DNA from: Pseudomonadota bacterium
Lineage (GTDB): Bacteria; Myxococcota_A; Polyangia; Haliangiales; Haliangiaceae
Length of the DNA: 15,308 nt
Direction: 5' to 3'
Assembly: GCA_023428295.1 (NCBI GenBank)
Contig: JAEYYV010000163.1
Coordinates: 1-15,308, forward strand
Shown here in pieces: positions 5,217 through 11,803 of the stretch. The translations under genes and the position numbers were made by a program. Under the pieces are notes generated by a model. It did not search any database. It was not told the DNA's origin and saw nothing but the letters and a program-made list of their open reading frames with translations. Position 1 is the first letter of the stretch, and the number at the start of each line of letters is the position of its first letter.

Positions 5217-7052
5217 TTAGCGGCGGCGGCGGATGAAGGCGGCCAGGCCGATGAGGAGGAGACCCGCGAGGCCACCGGTGCTGCTGCCGGTGGAGCAACC
5301 ACCGAGCGTCGTGCCGGACGGGTCGTTGCCAGTCGGCTCTTCGCCACCCGGAACCGGGACGTCATCGCCACCGCCCGAGCCGGAGCCCGTGCCGGGCGGC
5401 TGCGCCTGCTCCGGGATTTGCGCGATGGGGAGCACCGAGAGGAACGCCGAGAGCTTCTTCGCCGGGTTCATCATCGTCGTCGCGTTCTTGCCCGACGTCG
5501 CGAAGATCTGGAGGTACGCGTCCTTGTTGCCGTTCATTCCGACGTACGGGTTCGGAATCATCGTCGAGAAGGAGTGGTTGCGGCCCTGGTTACCGGGGTT
5601 GTTGCCGAGGTAGTTCGGGTAGAGGTGGCGGTCGTGCGGAGCGATGGCGACCATCGCGGCATCATTGAACGTCTTCGTGGCGGCGTCGAAGGTGACGATG
5701 CGCGCCTGCGCCATCGTGCCACCACCGGTGTGGCTACCACCGAGGAACGTGAGGCCCGGGACGAGGTTGTCGGTCGTGCCGAACATGCCGTAGGTCATGC
5801 CGAGGTGCGTACCGTCGAGGCCGATGACCTTGTCGGCGATGTCGACGGGCTGCGCGACGTATGTCATGCCTGCGGCCGTCGCGTTCACGACGCCGACCAT
5901 GTTCTTGTAGTACGTGCCGCCCTTGCCGTTGGTGTTGTTGTTTCCCTGGAGACCACCCCAGCGGACGATGATGTCGTCGGTGTCGATGAGCTTGCCGGTG
6001 GTGGTGTCGACCTTCTGGATGCGCGAGTGGCTCATCCGCATCGCGTAGGTGCGGATGCCGTTCTCGTCGGTGCGGCCGGCGATCTGCTTCTTCCACAGGA
6101 TGCGGCTCTGCGCTTCGGCGCCGTTCTGGCCATCGCCGATGTTCACCGCGGCCATCCACACGCCGTCGCGCTGCGGCTGCGTGTTGCCTTCGGTCCAGGT
6201 GCAGATCGCGGTGTTCGGGTCGGACTCGCCAACCGAGCAGTAACCACGCGAGCGCTCCTCGCGCGGACAGATGGAGACGTCGGCGATCTTCTGGAGGGTG
6301 CAGGTCGCGCCCGCGGAGCAATCGATGTCGACGATGCCGGCCCAACCGTCATCGCGGCCGTTGCCGTTCGCACCGGCGTAGAACGCGAGGCGCGTCTTGC
6401 CGTTCGGGCGGATGACCTGGCCGGCGAAGATGCCGTCCTGAGTCATGAACGCGTCGTCGTTGTTCTTCGCGAACAGCTCGGTCTGCGGCATCGCGACCGA
6501 GGCGTCCGGGTTGAAGCACTGGAGGTACGCCTTGGTGTCGTTGCTGTTGTTCGCCTGGTAGTTGTACTTGACGCAAACCTTGTCGGCGCCCTTCAGCTTG
6601 AAGGCGACCGGCGCGTTCGCGTTGCGGTACTCGTTGCCGCGGTTGTTGGTGACGAACTTTCCTTGTGCGGCGTCCGCCTGCACCTTCACGTTGCCCATCG
6701 GGCCCTGCACGAGCTGGAACGGCGTCGCCGACAGCTGCATGCGGTGCGTGGCCCCGCGAACCGCTCCACCCGGGGTCTCCGGCGGAAGCTCGGTCGTCAT
6801 GGCGAAGTAGATGCCCGACTTGTAGCCGTCGAAGAACGCGGCGGTCGGCATGCCCTGACCTTCTTGCTCTTCATCGGTACGACGAAGGCGCCCGTTGCTC
6901 ACGGGCGCGAGGTCGAGCTCTGGGGAAGGGAGCACCTCAGCGGTCTCGGCAGCCAACGGGACCTCGGCGTATGCTGCCGTGGTGTCATCAGCCGCGAGGG
7001 GGAGGAGAAGCCCACTTGCCGCGAACATCAGAAGCTTCTTGGTGCTCGTCAT
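5217..7052 (-). CDS. MYXO-CTERM-anchored surface protein
   Basis: This is a 611-residue exported protein of unknown function. The signal peptide is MTSTKK, a hydrophobic stretch and LPLA-AD (about 1-21). The large central region is Asn/Gly/Asp-rich, with many short beta-type segments and five Cys clustered at about 245-284. It could be a beta-propeller-like or lectin-like fold, but no family is evident. A Gly/Ser/Pro/Glu-rich spacer leads to the tail GGCSTGSSTGG (584-594), one hydrophobic helix and RRRR. That is a MYXO-CTERM signal, known to be cut by the intramembrane protease myxosortase near the invariant Cys (here Cys586). An in-frame ATG at 7244 would add 64 residues with no leader character. 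ATG 7052 puts the signal peptide at the N-terminus. It probably heads an operon with the haem lipoprotein. Confidence 0.8.
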   Translation of the reverse strand: MTSTKKLLMFAASGLLLPLAADDTTAAYAEVPLAAETAEVLPSPELDLAPVSNGRLRRTDEEQEGQGMPTAAFFDGYKSGIYFAMTTELPPETPGGAVRGATHRMQLSATPFQLVQGPMGNVKVQADAAQGKFVTNNRGNEYRNANAPVAFKLKGADKVCVKYNYQANNSNDTKAYLQCFNPDASVAMPQTELFAKNNDDAFMTQDGIFAGQVIRPNGKTRLAFYAGANGNGRDDGWAGIVDIDCSAGATCTLQKIADVSICPREERSRGYCSVGESDPNTAICTWTEGNTQPQRDGVWMAAVNIGDGQNGAEAQSRILWKKQIAGRTDENGIRTYAMRMSHSRIQKVDTTTGKLIDTDDIIVRWGGLQGNNNTNGKGGTYYKNMVGVVNATAAGMTYVAQPVDIADKVIGLDGTHLGMTYGMFGTTDNLVPGLTFLGGSHTGGGTMAQARIVTFDAATKTFNDAAMVAIAPHDRHLYPNYLGNNPGNQGRNHSFSTMIPNPYVGMNGNKDAYLQIFATSGKNATTMMNPAKKLSAFLSVLPIAQIPEQAQPPGTGSGSGGGDDVPVPGGEEPTGNDPSGTTLGGCSTGSSTGGLAGLLLIGLAAFIRRRR

Positions 7053-7124
7053 GGTGATGACCGAATGAGCAAGGCATGTGCCGCGACGCGCAGCTTGTAA
7101 CCGCCAGGAAACAGCAACCTGATC

Positions 7125-7153
7125 TCTATAAACCATGGGGAAACATCCCTCAG
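7125..7153 (-). promoter_or_regulatory. Weak sigma70-type promoter for MYXO-CTERM gene
   Basis: On the minus strand CTGAGG (7148-7153) and TATAGA (7125-7130) are separated by 17 bp, the ideal spacing. The -35 match is poor. Transcription from here would give a leader of about 65 bases before ATG 7052, so this gene would not be leaderless. Confidence 0.3.
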
Positions 7154-7265
7154 GTGTGGGGGAGACCCGCTCGATTCCATAGCGATCCCGGGGTCTAACA
7201 GACCACTGACCGCACGCTGACAGGACCGTGCGCGACCCGATCAACGCGGGACGTATGGGGCCTCC

Positions 7266-7281
7266 TCCCCCAGCTGGGGGA
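7266..7281. repeat. 16-bp perfect palindrome
   Basis: TCCCCCAGCTGGGGGA is perfectly self-complementary. It lies over 200 bp upstream of the MYXO-CTERM start. It could be an operator for a dimeric regulator, or a hairpin in the 3' region of the leftward lipoprotein transcript. No T-run follows on either strand. Confidence 0.5.
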
Positions 7282-7307
7282 TAGGCTCTCCAGTGTTCGG
7301 AAGCGCA

Positions 7308-7359
7308 CGATGACGTCGTCTCCGCTTCGCGAACGATGACGCCGGCTCCGCTTCGCGAA
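7308..7359. repeat. 26-bp tandem duplication
   Basis: Two adjacent 26-bp units (7308-7333 and 7334-7359) are identical at 24 positions. Each begins CGATGACG and ends CTCCGCTTCGCGAA, so each carries the 8-bp palindrome TTCGCGAA. They lie just past the palindrome downstream of the lipoprotein stop. Function is unknown; a dispersed intergenic repeat family or paired binding sites are possible. Confidence 0.7.
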
Positions 7360-7361
7360 CG

Positions 7362-7379
7362 CGATCGCTCGAGCGATCG
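7362..7379. repeat. 18-bp perfect palindrome
   Basis: CGATCGCTCGAGCGATCG is perfectly self-complementary and lies 9 bp downstream of the stop codon of the 371-residue lipoprotein. Its left end overlaps the octamer GCGATCGC. With no loop and no T-run it is a poor intrinsic terminator. A DNA-binding site or an mRNA 3'-end stabiliser is more likely. Confidence 0.6.
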
Positions 7380-7380
7380 G

Positions 7381-7395
7381 CGACTGAATCAGTCG
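7381..7395. repeat. 15-bp inverted repeat spanning a stop codon
   Basis: CGACTGA and TCAGTCG flank a single central A. The right arm contains the complement of the TGA stop of the leftward lipoprotein gene (7389-7391). It adjoins the 18-bp palindrome, so the two make a double symmetric element at the gene end. Confidence 0.5.
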
Positions 7396-8504
7396 TCGTC
7401 GGGCGTCGGCGCGGGAAGCTGCTCGGGCGCGAGCGGCTTCGTGTGCAGCGCGATGACGTTCGCGCGAACGTGCTCGCTCGTCAGGAGGACGCCGCCCTTG
7501 GCCTGCGCATTGGCGGCGAACACCATCGACTGGAGATCCTCGGCGGCCCAATGCTCCTTGCGCAGCTCGTCGCGGATCGCCCACACCTCTTTGACCTTCG
7601 ACGTGTCGACACCTTGAAGTGCGAGCTCGTCGACGAGCTTCCAATAGAGCGTACCGTCGGCCGCTTTGGTCGCGCGCGCGCCGTCGAGCTCCTGGCGCTT
7701 GATGATCGCGACGAGCTTGTCGTCCATATAGACGCGCACGCCGCCGCGCACCGGATCGCCGAAGTACGGGACGCCGATCTGCTCGACACCGTCGAGAACG
7801 AAGCCGCGCTCGGTGAGCGTGGGCGGCTTCTTGTTCACGTAGACCATCACGCTCGCGATCTTGTCCGCGCTCTTGCCGTTGCCGAAGCCTTGCGGCACGT
7901 GCGGGATGGGCTTGCCGCCGACATTGCTGCCGAAGCGGAAGGTGAAGTCTTTGGCAGCGGGCGAGAGCAGGTCTTTGGCGCTCGAGACGTTCGAGTTGGT
8001 GAACTTCGGGCCATAGACGTGGAGCGCTTTGACCTTCCGAAGGTCGACGCCGATCGCCTTCAGGTACTGATCGAATCGGTAGAAGCGCTGCTTCACCTTC
8101 CGCGTGGCCGGTTGATCCGTGCCGGGCTCTTTCTCGGCGGAGACTTCATCTTCGACCCACGTGACGGGAAGCGCGATCGGGAGCTCGCCCCACGTGAGAA
8201 AGCCAGCAGGTTTTCCGTCGACGTACACGCCGACGTCTTTCCACTTCGCCGCGCCCGTCTTGAACTCGTTGGGGACCCAGTCCGCGTTGTCGCCGTCCTT
8301 CACGGCTTGCGCGGCTTGTTGCTCGGCGCGGTTGGCGAGCATCTTCTCGTACGTCGTCTCGATCGGCTGCGGCTCCGTGCTGACGGGCTTGGGCGCCGCC
8401 TTCTTCTTCGTCAGGCCCGACGGCTGGAGCTTGTCGCTGCTATGCGCGTCGTTGCACGCGGGAGCAGCAACACAGAGCGCGAGGAGGATCGCTGCGAGAC
8501 GCAT
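7389..8504 (-). CDS. Lipoprotein with two related repeats
   Basis: This 371-residue predicted lipoprotein of unknown function has a leader ending AAPAC (Cys17). A Lys/Pro/Glu-rich linker (about 28-50) and a short helical, Ala/Gln-rich stretch (about 52-70) follow. Two related units then appear. Residues 91-165 contain YVDGKPAGFLTWGELP and YLKAIGVDLRKVKALHVYG. Residues 255-312 contain VYMDDKLVAIIKRQELD and LALQGVDTSKVKEVWAI. Both read as strand, turn, strand, then helix and strand, so the protein seems built from a duplicated domain. It starts three bases after the stop of the preceding lipoprotein gene, so the two are almost certainly co-transcribed. TATCCT lies 6 bp before the ATG, inside the upstream gene, and might allow independent transcription. 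Confidence 0.75.
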   Translation of the reverse strand: MRLAAILLALCVAAPACNDAHSSDKLQPSGLTKKKAAPKPVSTEPQPIETTYEKMLANRAEQQAAQAVKDGDNADWVPNEFKTGAAKWKDVGVYVDGKPAGFLTWGELPIALPVTWVEDEVSAEKEPGTDQPATRKVKQRFYRFDQYLKAIGVDLRKVKALHVYGPKFTNSNVSSAKDLLSPAAKDFTFRFGSNVGGKPIPHVPQGFGNGKSADKIASVMVYVNKKPPTLTERGFVLDGVEQIGVPYFGDPVRGGVRVYMDDKLVAIIKRQELDGARATKAADGTLYWKLVDELALQGVDTSKVKEVWAIRDELRKEHWAAEDLQSMVFAANAQAKGGVLLTSEHVRANVIALHTKPLAPEQLPAPTPDDD

Positions 8505-8507
8505 GGC

Positions 8508-9068
8508 TCAAGGATAGATCGCGACGCTGTACTCGCCGTACTCGCCGACACCCGTGAGCGGACCGCTCTGGTTGAACACGTTGAGCGCGGGGTGGAGGAG
8601 CCACGCCTTCTTCGCGCCGTCGAGATAGAGCTCCATCACGCCTTCGCAGAGGCCGCCGCCGCCCGACGAGACTTTCAGGCGATACTCGCCGGCAGAGAGC
8701 GCGGGCGAGACCAGCTGGTAGTCGTACTGACCGCCCGCACCGTCGGAGCCTTGCGAATACGTCGTCGTGAAGCGGTACTCCGTGGTCGGTTGCTGCGGTG
8801 TCGTCGAGCAGCTCGTGGACTCGACCTTCGCCGTGAACGCCCACGTTCCCGTCGGCCAGCAGCCCGTGAAGTCGGGGAGACCGTCACCGGGCGGCATGTT
8901 GGTGTCGTTGTTGACGAGATCCGGCGCCGGCTCGCTCATGGTGAACGAACCGGTGATGGAGAGCGTTGCATCGCAGAGACGCTCGTCCGGTGTGTTGGTC
9001 TCTTCGTCGCCGACGCCACACGCACCGATGAACAACAGCGAGCTGAGGAGCAACCCCGAAGTTCTCAT
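8508..9068 (-). CDS. Small lipoprotein, first of a pair
   Basis: This 186-residue predicted lipoprotein of unknown function has lipobox IGAC (Cys17), followed by GVGDEETNTPDE. The mature part is rich in Ser/Thr/Gly and beta-type segments, for example WAFTAKVES, YRFTTTYSQG, GEYRLKVSSGGGG and VMELYLDGAKKAWLL. It has Cys residues near 32, 69, 84 and 142 that could form disulfides outside the cytoplasm. A small beta-sandwich is likely, but no family is evident. An open frame extends upstream to 9650, but the extension runs antisense to the 9180-9857 gene and lacks leader features. ATG 9068 begins a good signal peptide and has TACGCT 7 bp upstream. Confidence 0.7.
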   Translation of the reverse strand: MRTSGLLLSSLLFIGACGVGDEETNTPDERLCDATLSITGSFTMSEPAPDLVNNDTNMPPGDGLPDFTGCWPTGTWAFTAKVESTSCSTTPQQPTTEYRFTTTYSQGSDGAGGQYDYQLVSPALSAGEYRLKVSSGGGGLCEGVMELYLDGAKKAWLLHPALNVFNQSGPLTGVGEYGEYSVAIYP

Positions 9069-9075
9069 GACACCG

Positions 9076-9081
9076 AGCGTA
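9076..9081 (-). promoter_or_regulatory. Putative -10 (TACGCT), leaderless-type
   Basis: TACGCT on the minus strand lies 7 bp before the ATG at 9068. It is embedded in the perfect 12-bp palindrome GAGCGTACGCTC (9075-9086), so a dimeric regulator bound there would cover the promoter. It is in a 111-bp divergent region. Confidence 0.4.
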
Positions 9082-9166
9082 CGCTCAGATTCCGTGGTCG
9101 TCACCTGGGGCTGTGCGCTGGGGTTTTGGGGTGTGAACTCCCACTCGTCGACGAGCGAGACACGAG

Positions 9167-9172
9167 TACAAT
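9167..9172 (+). promoter_or_regulatory. Putative -10 (TACAAT), leaderless-type
   Basis: TACAAT is a near-consensus -10 and lies 7 bp before the ATG at 9180. The expected transcription start would fall on or beside the A of ATG. No ribosome-binding site is visible. The 12-bp palindrome CTCGTCGACGAG lies at 9144-9155, where a -35 or operator would be. Confidence 0.5.
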
Positions 9173-9179
9173 CGAGCGC

Positions 9180-9857
9180 ATGAAGTGGCTCGCAGTCGCC
9201 GCCGCGGTGGTCATCGCCGCGGTGATTCTCCTCTGGAAACAGATGGGATCCGACGCCGACGTGATCCCATCGGCCACCGCCGCGAAGCCGCTCGCGGTGG
9301 AAACGGCGACGACCCCGACGGAGCGCGCACGCGAAGAGCGTGTGAAAGCAGCCCAGCAGAAAGCGGAAGAAGCAAAGCTCGCCGAGGCGAACAAGGTCGA
9401 CGACGGTACGCCCGAGAAGGTCGACGTGATGAGCGACGAGTTCTTCTACCGGCTCAACGAGCGCGTCCCCAAGATGCTCGGGAAGGCAGCTGCGAAATGC
9501 TACGAGGGGATCGCCAAGCGCGTTCATCGCAACGAGAACGTCGTGTACGACTTCAAGACCAAGGTGAAGGACGGTGTCGTGACCATCACCGACGTGAGGG
9601 TCAACCGCTCGTCGATCTCGCAGCCTGGTCTGCAGACATGCTTTGGCCAAGAGATCGGTCGCGTGACCTGGACCGACGACACGCTACCCGATTGGGAAGG
9701 CGACGATCAGCTGACGATCAGCCCCGAGCGTGGACTCAAGAAGTTCATGCAGGACAACGTCGACTACGTCGGTGACACCGCCAAAGACGGCTACGACGTC
9801 GCGCCGCGCAAGGCCGACACGCAGGAGCGCGGCGGCTACGAACCGGCAAGCGACTAG
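9180..9857 (+). CDS. AgmX/PglI C-terminal-type membrane protein
   Basis: This 225-residue protein has one N-terminal membrane helix (about 4-19). It is followed by an Ala/Glu/Lys-rich, probably coiled, segment (about 44-72) and a globular domain (about 86-168). That domain has the myxobacterial AgmX/PglI C-terminal pattern: FFYRLNERV, a Cys at 107 in AAKCYEGIAKR, VVYDFKTKVKDGVVTITDVRVNRSS (121-145), a second Cys at 154 in LQTCFGQEIG, and a final W. In related proteins this domain sits behind gliding or regulatory modules; here it stands alone on a short anchor. The topology suggests the domain is in the periplasm. Its stop codon interlocks with that of the convergent peptidase gene in one CTAG. 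Family assignment is from pattern memory and is moderate; function is unknown. Confidence 0.7.
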   Translation: MKWLAVAAAVVIAAVILLWKQMGSDADVIPSATAAKPLAVETATTPTERAREERVKAAQQKAEEAKLAEANKVDDGTPEKVDVMSDEFFYRLNERVPKMLGKAAAKCYEGIAKRVHRNENVVYDFKTKVKDGVVTITDVRVNRSSISQPGLQTCFGQEIGRVTWTDDTLPDWEGDDQLTISPERGLKKFMQDNVDYVGDTAKDGYDVAPRKADTQERGGYEPASD

Positions 9858-10939
9858 CGGGCGAGGATCGAGCGAAACAGATCGACGGCCCACTCGAGGT
9901 CGTCGAGCGAGACCCACTCGTCAGCGGAGTGCGCCTGCGCGATGTCACCGGGGCCGATGACGATGGCCTTCTTACCCGCGCGCTGCCACATCGCGGCTTC
10001 GGTCCAGAAGTCGACGGCGCCGATACGCGCGGCGAACGGGCGCACGAGATCCGTCATGTCGTCGCACGAGAACGGCACGTTCTCGATCGTGTCGGCGAAC
10101 GAGATCTCGCGATCGATCGAGTGGGCGAGGGCGACGACCTCGCGCTCCCACGCGGCGCGGTCGAAGCCGGGATAGGGCCGGATCGAGTACATGAGATCCG
10201 CGCGCGCGGGAATCACGTTGAACGCGACGCCGCCTGCGATCCCCGCGATGTTCATGCACAGACCCCTCATGCCGTCAGGGCCGCTCTCGCGGTAGCGAAC
10301 GCCGAGATCGTCGAGCAGCACGGCGATGCGCGCCATGGTGGCGATCGGCTTCTTCTCGAAGTCCGCGCGCGACGAGTGGCCGCCCGGTCCGGTGACCGTG
10401 AGCGTCTGCCCGAAGATTCCGCGATGTGCCACGCCTGCCGCGCGCGCGGTGGGCTCGCACACGATGACCTCCTCGATCGGCGCGGCGAGCGGCGTGGCGA
10501 GGAACGCCTCCATGATGCGACTGCCGGCTTCTTCGTCGCCGCTGAACAGCACGCCGACATCCTTCGGCGCCTTCCCTTCGAGCGCGACGAGCGCGGCGGC
10601 GATCGCGCCCTTGGTATCGGCGCTGCCGAGCCCGTAGAGCTTTCCGGCGTCGACATACGCGTCCCACGGTTCGCGCGACCACCCGGTATTCGCGGGCACC
10701 GTGTCGACGTGCGCGTTGATCACGCGCTTCGGCGTGCCCCAGCGCGCGAACAGATACGCGCCCGGGGACCCGTCGGTGCGCGTGGCGCCCTCGACGAGGA
10801 CCTCGTCGGCGCCGCGCGCTCGCAGCATCGGCGCGAGGTGCTCGCACAGCGCGCGTTCGTCGCCGGGGCCGCGCTGCGCGTTGCCCTGGTGGGTGGGGAA
10901 CCGAACGAGCTCGGCCAAGAGATCGGCGACCGGGGACAT
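9854..10939 (-). CDS. M20-family metallopeptidase / deacetylase
   Basis: This 361-residue cytoplasmic enzyme belongs to the ArgE/DapE/ACY1/CPG2 family, which hydrolyses N-acyl amino acids or small peptides with two zinc ions. Metal and catalytic residues are in place: His77 in NAHVDTVP, Asp108 in YGLGSADTKG, Glu136/Glu137 in SGDEEAGS, Glu162 in VCEPT, and His337 in QAHSADEW. The lid or dimerisation domain (about 171-285) includes HRGIFGQTLTVTGPGGHSS. The overall look is closest to acetylornithine deacetylase, so an arginine-pathway role is plausible. Substrate cannot be read from the sequence. ATG 10939 (MSPVADLLAELVRFPT) is preferred over ATG 10951 because TATGCT lies 7 bp before it. The gene follows a UDG-family gene on the same strand. 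Confidence 0.85.
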   Translation of the reverse strand: MSPVADLLAELVRFPTHQGNAQRGPGDERALCEHLAPMLRARGADEVLVEGATRTDGSPGAYLFARWGTPKRVINAHVDTVPANTGWSREPWDAYVDAGKLYGLGSADTKGAIAAALVALEGKAPKDVGVLFSGDEEAGSRIMEAFLATPLAAPIEEVIVCEPTARAAGVAHRGIFGQTLTVTGPGGHSSRADFEKKPIATMARIAVLLDDLGVRYRESGPDGMRGLCMNIAGIAGGVAFNVIPARADLMYSIRPYPGFDRAAWEREVVALAHSIDREISFADTIENVPFSCDDMTDLVRPFAARIGAVDFWTEAAMWQRAGKKAIVIGPGDIAQAHSADEWVSLDDLEWAVDLFRSILAR

Positions 10940-10946
10940 CGCGCGC

Positions 10947-10952
10947 AGCATA
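10947..10952 (-). promoter_or_regulatory. Putative -10 (TATGCT), leaderless-type
   Basis: TATGCT on the minus strand lies 7 bp before the ATG at 10939, in the short gap after the UDG-family gene (stop at 10963). It would let the peptidase gene be transcribed independently of its upstream neighbour. Confidence 0.35.
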
Positions 10953-10962
10953 CCTCGCTGCG

Positions 10963-11685
10963 TTACAGCGGCGCGGACGCGCTCGACGCGATCGATCGCG
11001 ACGGTGCGTCGAGGATCGACGTCCATGCCTCGTGCTGCGCGATCAGCGCGAGCGCGCGAGACAATAGCGTCTTGCCGGGCTCGGTGCGGTGCCACGTGGA
11101 GGCCCCCGATGGATGAGGCAGCGCGATCATGTCCATCTCGACACCCGCATACGTGATGCGGCGCGAATCACCGATCACCTCGACGAGCTTGTCGATGGTG
11201 GGCTTGGCAGCGCGCTGGCGGCCGCCGGGCTTCTTGGGCGGCGGGGGAGGCACAGGCGGCAAGAGCTGCGTGATCGCGAGCTTGCCGACGGGGATGACCA
11301 GCCGCGGCCGGATCATGGTGGCCTCCGCCGCCAGGTGCTTGGTGCACCGCGCGATCTCGTCCGCGTCCGGCACGCGATCTCCGCCCGCCTCGGCCTTGCC
11401 GGGGAAGCAGCGGGCCACCGCGGCCATGTACACGCGCTCGCGGAACTGCTCCTCCGTCATGCCGATCGAGGCGAACCACTGGAACAGCGTCTTGCCGGCG
11501 GTCCACGCGAACGGCTTGCCCGCGGGGCCCTCTTTGTCACCCGGCGCTTGGCCGATGAGCATCACCGGCGAGATGACGGGGACGCCCGTGACGACGGGAC
11601 CGATCATCTTGGGGCACGCGGAGCACGCCTTCAGGCGGGTCACGTGGCGCCGGAGCTGGACGAGCATGGTCACGGCGGACACCAT
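10963..11685 (-). CDS. Uracil-DNA glycosylase superfamily, Fe-S type
   Basis: This protein of up to 240 residues resembles family 4/5-type uracil-DNA glycosylases, which remove uracil from DNA. Four Cys suited to a 4Fe-4S cluster are Cys21 and Cys24 (CSACPKM), Cys93 (ARCFPGK) and Cys114 (IARCTKHL). Motif 1 reads GQAPG (45-49) where family 4 has GEAPG. AGKPFAWTAGKTLFQW (55-70) matches the G(R/K)PF..GAG.LL helix. LPHPSG (189-194) is the second catalytic motif, with Ser in place of the family 4 Ala. A Pro-rich and Lys-rich loop (142-165) looks like an insertion. The start could be ATG 11685 or ATG 11667; neither has a clear ribosome site or -10. Activity on uracil is likely but not certain given the altered motifs. 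Confidence 0.8.
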   Translation of the reverse strand: MVSAVTMLVQLRRHVTRLKACSACPKMIGPVVTGVPVISPVMLIGQAPGDKEGPAGKPFAWTAGKTLFQWFASIGMTEEQFRERVYMAAVARCFPGKAEAGGDRVPDADEIARCTKHLAAEATMIRPRLVIPVGKLAITQLLPPVPPPPPKKPGGRQRAAKPTIDKLVEVIGDSRRITYAGVEMDMIALPHPSGASTWHRTEPGKTLLSRALALIAQHEAWTSILDAPSRSIASSASAPL

Positions 11686-11790
11686 GCCACGAAGGTGTGA
11701 CGTGCACTGCCCGTCGCGCCGTCCGGAGTCGCGACAAGTCCATGCGAGATCTAACGATCAGGATCACGCTGCGAACATCGTGGGGCAGGC

Positions 11791-11796
11791 TAGACT
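11791..11796 (+). promoter_or_regulatory. Putative -10 (TAGACT), leaderless-type
   Basis: TAGACT lies 7 bp before the GTG at 11804 in the 118-bp divergent gap (11686-11803). It decides the GTG start, since no Shine-Dalgarno site is present. The hexamer is identical to that before 961. Confidence 0.45.
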
Positions 11797-11803
11797 CTCT
11801 TCC

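Larger units (their letters stand above)
7053..7388. other. 336-bp non-coding, palindrome-rich intergenic region
   Basis: I see no convincing gene here. On the minus strand it begins with the end of the lipoprotein unit (stop at 7389) and ends with the leader of the MYXO-CTERM gene. It holds two strong palindromes, a 26-bp tandem duplication and a weak promoter, listed separately. Several short inverted pairs also occur, such as GGTCT-aac-AGACC at 7192-7204. Confidence 0.6.

Noticed and set aside
5181..7100. 639-codon open frame on the + strand
   Set aside because: It is antisense to the MYXO-CTERM gene, very rich in Arg, Val and Ala, and lacks any domain. It is a typical GC-rich shadow frame.
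7362..7379. 18-bp palindrome as an intrinsic terminator
   Set aside because: It has no loop and is not followed by a T-run on either strand.
7195..7644. 149-codon - strand frame across the palindromic intergenic region
   Set aside because: It is out of frame with and overlaps the lipoprotein gene end, is Arg-rich, and has no start signal.
7443..9179. Long upstream extension of the 9180-9857 frame
   Set aside because: The extension is antisense to two good lipoprotein genes and has shadow composition. The membrane helix starts at ATG 9180 with a -10-like TACAAT just before it.
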